DNA of 64,000 bases, taken from contig NZ_KI421513.1 in NCBI RefSeq assembly GCF_000473325.1, positions 1,559,217 to 1,623,216 on the forward strand, in the 5' to 3' direction. Both the position numbers and the translations under genes were made by a program. This document shows, in pieces, positions 1 to 10,669 of the stretch (positions are counted from its first letter, which is position 1; each line of letters opens with the position of its first letter). The stretch is from Leisingera caerulea DSM 24564 (GTDB taxonomy: Bacteria > Pseudomonadota > Alphaproteobacteria > Rhodobacterales > Rhodobacteraceae). The notes beneath the pieces are model-generated. The model worked only from the letters and a program-made list of their open reading frames with translations, did not search any database and was not told where the DNA came from.

Positions 1-1329
1 ATCCACCCCGTAGCGGTGCAGGATCTTGGCGTCGTATTTCATGTTCTGGCCGATTTTCATGATGGCCGGGTCTTCCAGAACCGGCTTCAGCATTGCGACC
101 GCCTCCTCCAGGGGCATCTGCCCCTCGGACAGGCCCTCGCCGCCAAACAGGTCATCGCCCCCGGCCTTATGCGCCAGCGGGATATAGCAGGCCTCGCCCG
201 CCTCCACGCACAGCGAGATGCCGACCAGATCCACCACCATCTCATCCAGGCCCGTGGTCTCGGTGTCCACCGCCACCCAGCCGCGCTGGCGGATGCGGTC
301 GACCCAGGCTTGCAGCGCTGCTGCATCGCGGACGCATTCGTATTTGTCCTTGTCAAACGGCACCGCCTCCGGCGCCTCTGCCGCCGCGGAGACCGGCGCT
401 GCGGCGGGCGCGTCCGGGATCGCCGGCGCCTCAACGCCCAGCCGGTCGGCCATGCGCTTGGACAGGGTGCGGAACTCCATCTCGGTCAGGAAGCCCATCA
501 GGGTCTCGGCGTCCGGCTCCATCACCTCCAGATCATCCAGGGTGAAGTCCAGCTCCATATTGCAGTCCAGCTGCACCAGCTTCTTCGACAGCTCGATCTG
601 CTCCCGCATCTCGATCAGCGTCTGCCGGCGCTTGGGCTGCTTGATCTCCTCGGCGCGGTCCAGCAGCTCTTCCAGCGAGCCGAATTCGTTGATCAGCAGC
701 GCGGCGGTCTTGATCCCGATCCCCGGCGCGCCCGGCACGTTGTCGACGCTATCACCGGCCAGCGCCTGCACATCCACCACACGCTCGGGGCCGACGCCGA
801 ACTTCTCCACCACGCCGTCGCTGTCGATGCGCTTGTTCTTCATCGCGTCCAGCATCTCAACCCCGCCGCCAACCAGCTGCATCAGGTCCTTGTCCGACGA
901 GATGATGGTGACCCGCCCGCCCGCATCGCGCGCCTGATGCGCCAGCGTGGCGATGATGTCATCGGCCTCAAAGCCCTCGATCTCCTTGCAGGCGATGTTG
1001 AAGGCCTTGGTCGCCTCGCGGGTCAGCGGGAACTGCGGCACCAGATCCTCGGGCGCGGGCGGGCGGTTGGCCTTGTACAAATCGTACATCTCGTTGCGGA
1101 ACGACATGCCGGAATGGTCAAAGATCACCGCCACATGAGTCGGCGCATCCGGGCCCTTGGCGTCCTCCACCTGCTTGAACAGCATGTTGCAGAAGCCCGC
1201 CACGGCCCCGATCGGCAGCCCGTCGGATTTGCGCGTGAGCGGCGGCAGCGCATGATAGGCGCGGAAGATGAAGGCCGAGCCGTCGATCAGATGCAGATGG
1301 CAGCCCTTGCCGAATGTTGTCCCGCTCAT
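1..1329 (-). CDS. polA: DNA polymerase I, N-terminal 443 residues (3' end beyond window)
   Basis: Replication and repair polymerase that removes RNA primers and fills excision gaps. The protein starts MSGTTFGKGCHLHLIDGSAF, where the acidic LIDGS motif opens the 5'-3' exonuclease (FEN-like) domain. Residues around 70-75 (VIFDH) and 120-125 (EGFEADD) are further metal-ligand motifs of that domain. The last residues inside the window (GQNMKYDAKILHRYG) match the start of the 3'-5' exonuclease fold. The polymerase domain, about 500 residues, must lie to the left of position 1. The frame is open to the window edge and contains no stop. It is divergent from the SDR gene, with about 200 bp between them. 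Family identity is very secure. Confidence 0.96.
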   Translation of the reverse strand, partial: MSGTTFGKGCHLHLIDGSAFIFRAYHALPPLTRKSDGLPIGAVAGFCNMLFKQVEDAKGPDAPTHVAVIFDHSGMSFRNEMYDLYKANRPPAPEDLVPQFPLTREATKAFNIACKEIEGFEADDIIATLAHQARDAGGRVTIISSDKDLMQLVGGGVEMLDAMKNKRIDSDGVVEKFGVGPERVVDVQALAGDSVDNVPGAPGIGIKTAALLINEFGSLEELLDRAEEIKQPKRRQTLIEMREQIELSKKLVQLDCNMELDFTLDDLEVMEPDAETLMGFLTEMEFRTLSKRMADRLGVEAPAIPDAPAAAPVSAAAEAPEAVPFDKDKYECVRDAAALQAWVDRIRQRGWVAVDTETTGLDEMVVDLVGISLCVEAGEACYIPLAHKAGGDDLFGGEGLSEGQMPLEEAVAMLKPVLEDPAIMKIGQNMKYDAKILHRYGVD

Positions 1330-1535
1330 GTGCGCCGCGCTCCCGTTGGAAATCCGTTCGTGTTCTGTTTCCCGGTTATCGGTGATCCGGGCAGGAAGGG
1401 CAATTGCCGTTTGCCGCCGGCGGCAGGAACCGGCAGCGGCGGTCCGGCGCCGCCTCAGCCCGCCCCATGTTCCAGCCGCGGCCCGCCTGTGATAGACCTG
1501 CGGCTTCCCTTCATTGCACAGCAGGATCGAACCCC

Positions 1536-2243
1536 ATGCAGCTCAACGGAAAAACGGTCATTGTCACGGGCGGCAGCGATGGCATCGGCAAGCATATCTG
1601 CCTGAAACTGGCCGCCGCGGGCTGCAAGCTGGCCATTCTGGGCCGCAACCGGGACCGGCTGGACCAGGTGGCAGAGGCGGCCCGCAGCCTCGGCGCGCCT
1701 GAGGCCCGCAGCTACGGGGCGGACATGACCGATCCGGCGGCAATTGCGGCTGCTGCGTCGGCTATTCTGCAGGACTTCGGCAGCGTGGATATCCTGATCA
1801 ACAATGCGGGCATTTGGCACAAGGCGGGCCCGCTCGACAGCATTTCCGAGGAGATGCTGATGGCCACCGTGCAGACCAACCTGACCGGCCTGATGCAGCT
1901 GACCCGCCACCTGCTGCCTGCCCTGCGCACCCGCGATGAGGCCGCGATTGTGAACGTCGCCTCCAAATCCGGTGTCGTGGCGCAGGCGGGGCAGTCCGTT
2001 TACACCGCCACCAAATACGGCGTGCGCGGCTTCACTGATGTGCTGAAGGTCGATGAGGCAGAAACCGGCGTGCGCGTTGCGGGCCTGTATCAAAGCGGCA
2101 CCAACACCGGCATGTTCGCCAAGGCGGGCGAAGACGTCCCCAACCATATCTTCACCGAGCCGGAAGACCTGGCGGATGTGGTGGTCTTCATGCTGTCGCG
2201 CCCGCCGAAGCTGTGGATGCACGAGGTGCGCGTCGAGCTCTGA
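1536..2243 (+). CDS. SDR family NAD(P)-dependent oxidoreductase
   Basis: A classical short-chain dehydrogenase of 235 residues, presumably cytoplasmic, with unknown substrate. The Rossmann glycine motif TGGSDGIG is near residue 11, the NNAG motif (INNAGIW) near residue 88, the catalytic Ser near VASKSG, and YTATK supplies the Tyr-Lys pair. The ATG at 1536 was chosen over upstream in-frame starts because AGGA (1523-1526) precedes it and homology begins there (MQLNGKTVIVTGG). The C-terminus contains a plant-like SDR ending (FTEPEDLADVVVFMLSRPP). It converges with the flavodoxin-like gene, 28 bp away. Nothing in the context suggests a pathway. Confidence 0.9.
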   Translation: MQLNGKTVIVTGGSDGIGKHICLKLAAAGCKLAILGRNRDRLDQVAEAARSLGAPEARSYGADMTDPAAIAAAASAILQDFGSVDILINNAGIWHKAGPLDSISEEMLMATVQTNLTGLMQLTRHLLPALRTRDEAAIVNVASKSGVVAQAGQSVYTATKYGVRGFTDVLKVDEAETGVRVAGLYQSGTNTGMFAKAGEDVPNHIFTEPEDLADVVVFMLSRPPKLWMHEVRVEL

Positions 2244-2271
2244 CCGCCGCCGCCCGCCGCGGGGCAGGGGC

Positions 2272-2757
2272 CTAGAACACCCCCATTGCCAGGCCCGCCC
2301 CCAAGGCCAGCCCCAGCTCGCGGCAGGCGTCCAGCTCCTCCTCCGGAATCACCTTTTCCGCCAGGATCGCTTCGGGTGTCTGCGCATGGGTGCAGACGAT
2401 CAGCGGCGCCTGCACCTCTTTCAGGCGCCAGCCAGTGGCAATGCGGGCGGTCTGGCGGGCGGCGTTTTCGCCGTCCGATCCGGCGCAGACCATCTGCGCA
2501 TAAGGCCGCCCCTCGATCTTTCCCAGTACCGGGTAATAGCAGCGGTCAAAGAACTCTTTCATCTGGCCGGACAAGGCTGCCAGATTCTCCGGCGCGCAGA
2601 AGATATAGCCATCCGCCGCCAGCAGATCCTCCGGCCCGGCGTCTTCGGCCCGTTTCAGAACGGTCTGGGTCTCATCCCGCGCCGCCGCTGCCGCGGCCTC
2701 CGCCATCTGGCGGCTGCCGCCGGTGCGTGTGTGGTAAACGATCAAGAGCTGTGCCAT
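2272..2757 (-). CDS. Flavodoxin-like / NADPH-dependent FMN reductase family protein
   Basis: A 161-residue flavodoxin-fold protein. The N-terminal LLIVYHTRTGGSRQMAEA segment is a phosphate-binding loop for FMN. FCAPENLAALSGQMKEFFDR resembles the WrbA/NAD(P)H:flavin oxidoreductase loop that contacts the isoalloxazine ring. It probably transfers electrons to or from small acceptors; the partner is unknown. The start at 2757 (MAQLLIVYHT) is preferred over an upstream in-frame ATG because the extra 17 residues are Arg-rich and unlike the family. The gene upstream on the same strand is the zinc-finger protein, separated by an AT-rich double palindrome. Confidence 0.8.
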   Translation of the reverse strand: MAQLLIVYHTRTGGSRQMAEAAAAAARDETQTVLKRAEDAGPEDLLAADGYIFCAPENLAALSGQMKEFFDRCYYPVLGKIEGRPYAQMVCAGSDGENAARQTARIATGWRLKEVQAPLIVCTHAQTPEAILAEKVIPEEELDACRELGLALGAGLAMGVF

Positions 2758-2805
2758 CGCTGCCGCCCGCCTGTTGCGCTCCCGCGGCAGCTTACCGGGC
2801 GCCTG

Positions 2806-2850
2806 CAAATTTCTTCAAAGAAATTTGGCCGGAAAATTCGAATTTTCCGG
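2806..2850. repeat. AT-rich double-palindrome intergenic element, copy 1
   Basis: Two adjacent perfect hairpins in a GC-rich background. The first has arms CAAATTTCTT (2806-2815) and AAGAAATTTG (2818-2827) with a 2-nt centre. The second is a perfect 22-bp palindrome at 2829-2850 built on GGAAAATTC/GAATTTTCC. A second copy in the opposite orientation lies at 37197-37240. It sits between two minus-strand genes. Confidence 0.75.
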
Positions 2851-2888
2851 GACCCGGGCTCTGCCTGAACGGCGTCACGCCGCCCGGA

Positions 2889-3071
2889 TCACTCCGCCGC
2901 CTTGGCCGCGTCCCGGTAGACGTATTTGCAGTCGCAATAGGGGCATTCCACAAAATTGTCGTCCTCGGGGATCAGCAGATAAACCCGCGGATGCCCCAGC
3001 GCGCCCTCGCTGCCGTCACAGGCCACCTTGCGGCTGTCCACGATCTTGGTTTCCGGCGCTTCGATGCTCAT
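2889..3071 (-). CDS. Small CHCC-type zinc-finger domain protein
   Basis: A 60-residue protein with the zf-CHCC arrangement: Cys18, His27, Cys43 and Cys46 in MSIEAPETK...ACDG...GHPRVYLLI...ECPYCDCKY. The same zinc site is found in the NDUFS6 subunit of mitochondrial complex I and in stand-alone alphaproteobacterial homologues. The start at 3071 is preceded on its strand by AAAGGA; a longer in-frame version adds 29 residues that look untranslated. Divergent from the ABC ATPase gene with 71 bp between them. The role is inferred only from family: zinc binding, possibly complex I assembly. Confidence 0.82.
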   Translation of the reverse strand: MSIEAPETKIVDSRKVACDGSEGALGHPRVYLLIPEDDNFVECPYCDCKYVYRDAAKAAE

Positions 3072-3142
3072 GGCTGGCAGTCCTTTCGGTTTTCGGCTAG
3101 GCGCATTTATGAGCCAAGCAAAAACCGGGGGCAAGAGCGGCG

Positions 3143-4072
3143 ATGAGTGCAGATGCAATCCAACTCAAAGCTTTGCGCAAAATCTATGGCGGCTACAAAG
3201 GCCAGCCGGAGAAACACGCGCTCAAGGGCGTCGACCTGACGGTGCCGCGCGGCTCGGTCTTCGGGCTGTTGGGGCCGAACGGCGCGGGCAAGTCGACGAT
3301 GATCAACATCCTGGCGGGGCTGGTGCGCAAGACCTCCGGCAAGGTGACGATCTGGGGCTTCGACCAGGACGAGAACCCGCGCCAGAGCCGTGCCGCCATC
3401 GGCGTCATGCCGCAGGAGCTGAACCTGGACCCGTTCTTCACCCCGCGCGGCGCGCTGGAGGTGCAGGCAGGCCTTTACGGCGTGCCGAAGAACGAGCGCC
3501 ACAGCGATGAGATCCTGCGCATGGTGGGGCTGGAGGACAAGGCGGAGGCCTATGCACGGACGCTTAGCGGCGGTATGCGGCGGCGGCTGTTGCTGGGCAA
3601 GGCACTGGTCCACCGGCCGAGCGTGCTGGTGCTGGATGAACCCACCGCGGGCGTCGATATCGAACTGCGCCAGATGCTGTGGGAGAACATCCGCAAGCTG
3701 AACGCGCAGGGCATGACCATCATCCTCACCACCCATTACCTGGAGGAGGCTGAGGAGATGTGCGACGAGATCGCCATCATCAACCAGGGCGAGGTGGTCG
3801 CGCGCGACAGCAAGGCCAGCCTGCTGGGCCGTCTGGATGCCAAGACCATGGTGGTGCATCCGGCAGAGCCCGCCACGGCGCTGCCGCAGGGCGAGGGGAT
3901 CGAGGCCAGCCTGCGCGAAGACGGCGCCGTGGTGCTGCGCTACCGCAGCCAGGCGACCAGCGCCGAGGACGTGCTGGCCGCGGTCCGCGCCGCCGGGATC
4001 AGCATCCGCGACGTGAAAACCGAGGAGGCGGACCTGGAGGATGTGTTCCTGTCGCTGACGAAATCCGCCTGA
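3143..4072 (+). CDS. ABC transporter ATP-binding protein (ABC-2/YadG-like), no permease nearby
   Basis: An ATPase subunit of 309 residues. Walker A is GPNGAGKST near residue 45, the signature is LSGGMRRR near 142, Walker B is [10 protein letters not shown] near 160, and the H-loop is [11 protein letters not shown]. The long C-terminal extension and lack of membrane segments fit ABC-2-type exporters such as YadG or the daunorubicin-resistance ATPases. Such genes are normally followed by a permease gene. Here the next gene is on the other strand, so the partner must be elsewhere. A hairpin (4093-4112) follows the stop. Confidence 0.88.
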   Translation: MSADAIQLKALRKIYGGYKGQPEKHALKGVDLTVPRGSVFGLLGPNGAGKSTMINILAGLVRKTSGKVTIWGFDQDENPRQSRAAIGVMPQELNLDPFFTPRGALEVQAGLYGVPKNERHSDEILRMVGLEDKAEAYARTLSGGMRRRLLLGKALVHRPSVLVLDEPTAGVDIELRQMLWENIRKLNAQGMTIILTTHYLEEAEEMCDEIAIINQGEVVARDSKASLLGRLDAKTMVVHPAEPATALPQGEGIEASLREDGAVVLRYRSQATSAEDVLAAVRAAGISIRDVKTEEADLEDVFLSLTKSA

Positions 4073-4092
4073 GTGATTAGAATGCCTGTTCC

Positions 4093-4112
4093 GTCCGGCC
4101 GCGAGGCCGGAC
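4093..4112 (+). terminator. Hairpin after the ABC ATPase gene, no T-tract
   Basis: Perfect 8-bp stem GTCCGGCC (4093-4100) and GGCCGGAC (4105-4112) with a GCGA loop, 20 nt after the stop. No run of T follows, so it is at best a weak or factor-assisted terminator. Confidence 0.4.
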
Positions 4113-4241
4113 TGAGCCTGCCTGCACGTCAATCCGAAGGTTTGCCTCTGGCAAAACGGACAGGCGCATTCGCGCCAGCCCAGGCAGACGCAGCCCTCAA
4201 TGTTATGCGGCTACGTTGCCGGCTTTGTCCTTTACGCTAAT

Positions 4242-4706
4242 TCACCCCCGGTCAATGCGCGCCTGATAGCAGTTGTTGCGCGACGACCGGATGTGGATGT
4301 AGTCCACCCGCTCATCCGCAAAGATCGCTTCGGCCCGCGCCATCATTTCCGCCTGCGGGATCACGATGCCGGTGCCATAGACGATCCGGTGACCGGCGCT
4401 GTAGCCCTTGATCAGATAGTCCGGCGCGCGTTCCAGTACCTCGGGCAGGTCCTCCCCCTGATGCCGCTGGCAGTGATCGGCACACAGGAAGATCGGCCCG
4501 GTCTCGGCATAGGGCTGCGCCGCAGGAAAGGGCCGGTGGGCCAGGATCAGCATTTCTGCGCCTGCGGGAATGTAGTTCAGGCAATGGCGGCAAGGGTTGG
4601 CGCCGCCGTCCGAGACCGCACGCTCCGGCGTCTGGCCGTGGGCATCGGGGCCGCCGTTTTGCAGCGCGCGGACAATATCAGTGGGCAGGGCGGTGATTCT
4701 GGTCAT
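4242..4706 (-). CDS. DUF1203 domain-containing protein
   Basis: A 154-residue cytoplasmic protein of unknown function. It has two Cys-containing motifs, NPCRHCLNYIPAGAEMLILAHR near residue 37 and the segment FLCADHC near residue 75, and ends in YIHIRSSRNNCYQARIDRG. All are typical of DUF1203. The start at 4706 is preceded on its strand by a strong AAGGAG. A much longer open frame continues upstream through dnaE2, but only this 3' part has family similarity. The CxxC and CxxxC pattern could bind metal, which is inference. It is divergent from dnaE2 across a 222-bp gap that holds a REP-like repeat. Confidence 0.85.
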   Translation of the reverse strand: MTRITALPTDIVRALQNGGPDAHGQTPERAVSDGGANPCRHCLNYIPAGAEMLILAHRPFPAAQPYAETGPIFLCADHCQRHQGEDLPEVLERAPDYLIKGYSAGHRIVYGTGIVIPQAEMMARAEAIFADERVDYIHIRSSRNNCYQARIDRG

Positions 4707-4794
4707 GGGTGTCTCCTTTTGCTGACGGAACCTTGGCGCATCCGCCGCGCGGCAATCGACCCGGATCCTGCGCATCCCGCAGACCGCCGGGGGC

Positions 4795-4867
4795 GCTCCC
4801 GCCCGCCGGGCGGGCATTGAAAATGCCCTGCGGCGGTTGGGCCGGGCGCCGCGCTGGCGCGCGGCGC
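4795..4867. repeat. REP-like GC palindrome element, copy E
   Basis: Shares the pattern GCTCCCGCCCG (4795-4805), a spacer, GTTGGGC (4836-4842), then a hairpin with arms GCGCCGCGC (4846-4854) and GCGCGGCGC (4859-4867). Four other copies were found at 20021-20083, 30402-30482, 31768-31836 (inverted) and 46645-46724. This copy lies between the divergent DUF1203 and dnaE2 genes. Confidence 0.7.
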
Positions 4868-4910
4868 GGGGGCACGTCGCGGCAGGCCCGTCCGGTGCGA
4901 CTCCACATGA

Positions 4911-4925
4911 GAACAAAACGGGAAT
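4911..4925 (+). promoter_or_regulatory. Probable LexA (SOS) box of dnaE2, one mismatch
   Basis: GAAC (4911-4914), seven bases, GAAT (4922-4925), immediately before the dnaE2 start. Alphaproteobacterial LexA recognises GAAC-N7-GAAC (GTTC-N7-GTTC on the other strand), so one base differs. A perfect box lies before imuB at 34152-34166. Confidence 0.65.
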
Positions 4926-4928
4926 ATC

Positions 4929-7865
4929 ATGCGACTCATGTTTGCCGAATTCGCCTGCCTGTCCAACTTCACCTTCCTCACCGGGGCCTCCCACCCCGAG
5001 GAGTATGCGGCCCGCGCGCTGGAGCTGGGCATCGCGGCGGTGGCCATTGCCGACGAAAACTCGGTGGCAGGCATTGTGCGCGCCCATGCGGAATGCCGCG
5101 ACATCAGCCGCCGGGTACAGGAGCGGCAGGCCTGGGACCGCCGCAACACCCCCATCGGCCCGCCGCGCCCCGCAGATATTGCGCAGCCTCCCTCGTTCCC
5201 GGTCTATGAAACCGTGCGGCTGATCCCGGCAGCGCGGCTGGTCTTCACCGACGCGCCAGAGGTGATTGCCCTGCCCGTGAACCGCACCGGCTGGGGCAGC
5301 CTGACCCGGCTGATCTCCGCCGGGCGGCTCAGGGCGGAGAAAGGCAGTTGCATCCTGCACCTTGCCGACCTCTTGGAATTCGCGGACGGCCTGCATCTGC
5401 TCTTGCTGCCGCAGGCGCAACATCTGCCCGGCGGCGCGGGCGGATGGGGGCCGCATATGGACGCGCTGACGCGCCGCTTTGAGGGCCGCATGCACCTGCT
5501 GATGGCGCCGGCCTATGACGGCGGCGACCGGGCGCGGTTTGCCGCGCTGGCGGAGCTGGCGGAACATCTCAACCTGCCGCCGCTCGCCAGCGCCGCGCCC
5601 AGGATGCACCACGGCCGCCGCCGCCGCCTGGGCGATGTGCTGAGTGCCATCCGCCTGCGCTGCAAGGTGGAGGAGCTGGGCCGCGCCGCCATGGCCAACG
5701 CGGAACAGCGCCTGCGCTCTGAGGCGGAGATGCGCCGCCTGTTCCGGGGGTATGAGACGGCGGTGGACAACGCCGCCCGGCTGGCGGACCGGCTCAGCTT
5801 TTCGCTGGATGAGCTGCGCTATGACTATCCGGATGAGGGCAGCGAACAGGAAACCCCGCCGCAAAGGCTGAGACGGCTGGCGGAAGAGGGGCTGCGCTGG
5901 CGCTACCCGGGCGGCGCGCCGGACAAGGTGCGCCGCCTGCTGGAGCATGAGCTGGCGCTGATCGCCAAGCTGAAATACGACCCCTATTTCCTGACCGTGC
6001 GCGACATCGTCGCTTTCGCCCGCTCCCGCGGGATCCTGTGCCAGGGCCGCGGCTCGGCGGCGAACTCGGTGGTCTGCTACTGCCTGGGCGTCACCTCGGT
6101 CAGCCCGGAACTGGGCACCATGGTGTTCGAGCGTTTCGTTTCCGAGGCCCGCGACGAGCCGCCCGACATTGATGTGGATTTTGAGCACGAGCGGCGCGAG
6201 GAGGTGATCCAGTGGATCTACGAACGCTACGGCCGCCACCGCGCAGGGCTTTGCGCCACGGTGATCCATTACCGCGGCAAGCGCGCCATCCGCGAGGTGG
6301 GCCGCGCCATGGGCCTGACCGAAGATACGATCTCCGCCATGTCCTCGCAGCTGTGGGGGTTTTTCAGCACCAAGGGCGTAGAGGCCGAGCGGATGCGCGA
6401 GATCGGGCTGGACCCGAACAGCCGCCGCCTGCAGCTGACGATGGAGCTGGTGGAGCAGATCATCGGCTTCCCGCGGCACCTGTCCCAGCATGTGGGCGGC
6501 TTTGTCATCACCCAGGGGCGGCTGGACGAATTGGTGCCCATTGAAAATGCCACAATGGAGGGCCGCACTGTCATCTGCTGGGACAAGGACGACATCGACA
6601 CGCTGGGCATCCTCAAGGTCGATGTGCTGTCGCTCGGCATGCTCACCTGCATCCGCAAGGCGTTTGACCTGATGCAGCAGCACCACCAGCTGGACTACAG
6701 CCTCGCCACCCTGCCGCCGGAGGATCCGGCAGTCTACAACATGCTGTGCCGCGCTGACAGCATCGGCGTCTTTCAGGTCGAAAGCCGGGCGCAGATGAAC
6801 TTCCTGCCGCGGATGCGGCCGCGCAATTTCTATGATCTGGTGATTGAGGTCGCCATCGTCCGTCCCGGCCCGATCCAGGGCGATATGGTGCACCCCTATA
6901 TCCGCCGCAGGAACGGCGAGGAGCCGGTGCATTTCCCCTCCGACGCGCTGGGCGAGGTGCTGGGCAAGACCCTCGGCGTGCCGCTGTTTCAGGAGCAGGC
7001 GATGCAGATCGCCATCGTCGGCGCCGGTTTCACGCCGGAGCAGGCCGACCGGCTGCGGCGGTCCTTGGCGACCTTCAAGAAGCACGGCAACGTCAGCGAA
7101 TTCCGCTCCCTGTTCCTGCGCGGCATGGCGAAGAACGGCTATGACGCCGAATTCTCCGAACGCTGTTTTTCCCAGATCGAGGGGTTCGGCTCCTACGGCT
7201 TTCCCGAAAGCCATGCGGCGAGTTTTGCGCTCTTGGTCTATGCCTCGGCCTGGATCAAATGCCATCACCCGGGGATCTTTGCCTGCGCGCTGCTGAACGC
7301 CCAGCCGATGGGGTTTTATGCGCCCGCCCAGATCGTGCGGGATGCCCGCGCGCACCGGGTGGAGGTGCGGCCGGTCTGCATCAACAACTCCTATTGGGAC
7401 AACGTGATGGAGCCCGACGGCCACGGCGGCCTGGCGCTGCGGCTGGGGTTCCGGCAGGTGAAGGGCCTGCGGGATGAGGATGCCGCCTGGCTGACGGCCG
7501 CGCGCGGCAACGGTTACCACGAGGTCGAGGACGTCTGGCGCAAGGCAGGGCTGGCGCCGCCGGTGATCGAGCGGCTGGCAGAAGCGGATGCCTTTGCCGC
7601 GCTGGGGATGAACCGGCGGGAAGCCTTATGGGCGGCCAAGGCGATCTCCGCCCGCAAGCCGCTGCCGCTGTTTGCCCGCGAGCTGGACGGCGAGGCGATC
7701 CATGAGCCGGAGGCAAACCTGCCGCAGATGGGGCTGGGCGAGGAGGTGGTGGAGGATTACGTCGCCATGCGGCTGAGCTTGCGGGCGCATCCGGTGGCGC
7801 TGATCCGGCATCTGCTGACGCCGCAGAACCCGGGCGGCGGTGCGGAGGGCGGACCGGGGATTTGA
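4929..7865 (+). CDS. dnaE2: Error-prone DNA polymerase III alpha subunit DnaE2, apparently lacking OB domain
   Basis: Translesion polymerase of the SOS mutasome, 978 residues. The N-terminal PHP domain begins LSNFTFLTGASHPEEY. The polymerase core has CQGRGSAANS near 374, the catalytic acidic motif PDIDVDFEHERREE near 415, and KVDVLSLGMLT near 562 for the third Asp. The tandem helix-hairpin-helix region near residues 720-890 is present. Family members usually continue about 100 residues past the LSLRAHPVALIR motif with an OB fold; here the frame stops after 15 low-complexity residues. A LexA-like box overlaps the translation start region. ATG at 4938 (MFAEF) is an alternative start. Its usual partner imuB lies 27 kb away. 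Confidence 0.93.
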   Translation: MRLMFAEFACLSNFTFLTGASHPEEYAARALELGIAAVAIADENSVAGIVRAHAECRDISRRVQERQAWDRRNTPIGPPRPADIAQPPSFPVYETVRLIPAARLVFTDAPEVIALPVNRTGWGSLTRLISAGRLRAEKGSCILHLADLLEFADGLHLLLLPQAQHLPGGAGGWGPHMDALTRRFEGRMHLLMAPAYDGGDRARFAALAELAEHLNLPPLASAAPRMHHGRRRRLGDVLSAIRLRCKVEELGRAAMANAEQRLRSEAEMRRLFRGYETAVDNAARLADRLSFSLDELRYDYPDEGSEQETPPQRLRRLAEEGLRWRYPGGAPDKVRRLLEHELALIAKLKYDPYFLTVRDIVAFARSRGILCQGRGSAANSVVCYCLGVTSVSPELGTMVFERFVSEARDEPPDIDVDFEHERREEVIQWIYERYGRHRAGLCATVIHYRGKRAIREVGRAMGLTEDTISAMSSQLWGFFSTKGVEAERMREIGLDPNSRRLQLTMELVEQIIGFPRHLSQHVGGFVITQGRLDELVPIENATMEGRTVICWDKDDIDTLGILKVDVLSLGMLTCIRKAFDLMQQHHQLDYSLATLPPEDPAVYNMLCRADSIGVFQVESRAQMNFLPRMRPRNFYDLVIEVAIVRPGPIQGDMVHPYIRRRNGEEPVHFPSDALGEVLGKTLGVPLFQEQAMQIAIVGAGFTPEQADRLRRSLATFKKHGNVSEFRSLFLRGMAKNGYDAEFSERCFSQIEGFGSYGFPESHAASFALLVYASAWIKCHHPGIFACALLNAQPMGFYAPAQIVRDARAHRVEVRPVCINNSYWDNVMEPDGHGGLALRLGFRQVKGLRDEDAAWLTAARGNGYHEVEDVWRKAGLAPPVIERLAEADAFAALGMNRREALWAAKAISARKPLPLFARELDGEAIHEPEANLPQMGLGEEVVEDYVAMRLSLRAHPVALIRHLLTPQNPGGGAEGGPGI

Positions 7866-8014
7866 GTATTTGGGGAAAGATGAAAGGCGCAGGGCGGGGC
7901 ATTGCCGCCGCCACGCGGCCTGATAACGCCAACTGCGGCAGGAATGGCGGTTCACCCCGGCGCGGCGAGGCGTTAGAAGGCTTGCGAACCTTTCCTTGCC
8001 CCGGAGCCTGACCC

Positions 8015-9528
<1,514 letters not shown>

Positions 9529-9532
<4 letters not shown>

Positions 9533-10662
9533 TCCGGCGGGCGGGCCTGTTGCTGCTGGCGCTGCTGGCGGCGCCGCTGCCGGCGGCGGCAAATCCGGCG
9601 TCCGCTGCGCGCGGCGCGGCGGAGCAGCTGGAGGCCGCCTCGGTGCAATTGCAGGAGGCCGCCAGTTCCCGCGACCGGGTGAAGGCGCTGACCTCGACCG
9701 TGCAGGCCTATGAGGCCGGGCTGGCGGCGATGCGCGACGGGTTGCGCCGGGTGGCGCGGCGCGAAGCGCAGCTGAGCGCCCAGCTGGCGGCGCGGCAGGA
9801 GGAGGTCTCGGGCCTCTTGGGGATTATCCAGACCATTGAAACCTCGCCACCGCCGGTGCTGATGGTGCATCCCTCGGGCCCCCTGGGCGCGGCGCGGTCC
9901 GCCATGATGCTGGCCGAGGTGACCCCGGCGCTGCACGCCAAGGCGCAGTCGCTGAAGACGGATCTGGACGAGGTGCAATCGCTGCGCCTGCTGCAGCAGC
10001 GCGCGGCCAGGACGCTGGAGGAGGGGCTGGCGGGCGTGCAGTCCGCGCGGGTGCAGCTGTCGACCGCGATTGCCGACCGCACCACCCTGCCCAAGCGGTT
10101 CACCGCCGACCCGGTGCGCACCGCGATCCTGATCTCCTCGACCGAGACGCTGTCGGGGTTTGCCGACGGGCTGGCCGAAATCGCCGATGGCGAAATCGCC
10201 GACTCCAGCGCCGACATCAGCGATCTGCGCGGCACCCTGCCGCTGCCGGTCGAAGGGCTGGTGCTGCGCGGATACGGCGAGCGCGATGCGGCAGGCATTG
10301 CCCGCCCGGGCCTGCTGGTTGCGGCCCGCCCCCGGGCGCTGGTGACCGCGCCTGCTGCCGCCACCATCCGCTACCGCGGGCCGCTGCTGGATCTGGGCAA
10401 CGTGGTGATTCTGGAGCCGCAGCCGGAGACCCTGTTTGTGCTGTCCGGCCTGGCCGAAGTGTTCGGCGAGGCGGGGCAGGTGATCCCCGAAGGCACCCCT
10501 GTCGGCCTGATGAGCGGCGAAAACCCCGGGCCGGACGCAATTCTGTCAACAAGCGGTGAAGGGGGTGGAACTGACCGGACAGAAACGCTCTATATAGAAG
10601 TGAGAATGGACAACAGCCCGGTGGACCCGGAAACATGGTTCCGCACTGGAAAAGGTGGATGA
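9529..10662 (+). CDS. EnvC-like murein hydrolase activator with degenerate LytM domain
   Basis: A periplasmic protein of 377 residues. The signal peptide is MIRRAGLLLLALLAAPLPAAA. It is followed by a long coiled-coil region (about residues 25-190, rich in Ala, Glu, Gln, Arg) and a C-terminal LytM/M23-like fold (about 250-375; VVILEPQPETLFVLSGL, TLYIEVRMDNSPVDPETWF). Active M23 enzymes need HxxxD and HxH; here the last 230 residues contain no His at all. As in E. coli EnvC it should activate amidases at the division site rather than cut murein itself. Coupled to gpmI (4-bp overlap) and followed after 7 bp by ctpA. Confidence 0.85.
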
Positions 10663-10669
10663 AGGCTTG

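Noticed and set aside
16..1535. Long plus-strand open frame over polA
   Set aside because: The minus strand encodes DNA polymerase I with conserved motifs; the plus frame has no recognisable domain.
4707..7520. Very long minus-strand open frame extending the DUF1203 gene upstream through dnaE2
   Set aside because: The strand opposite is an unambiguous DnaE2; the antisense translation is His/Gln/Arg-rich with no family, and a strong ribosome site marks the DUF1203 start at 4706.
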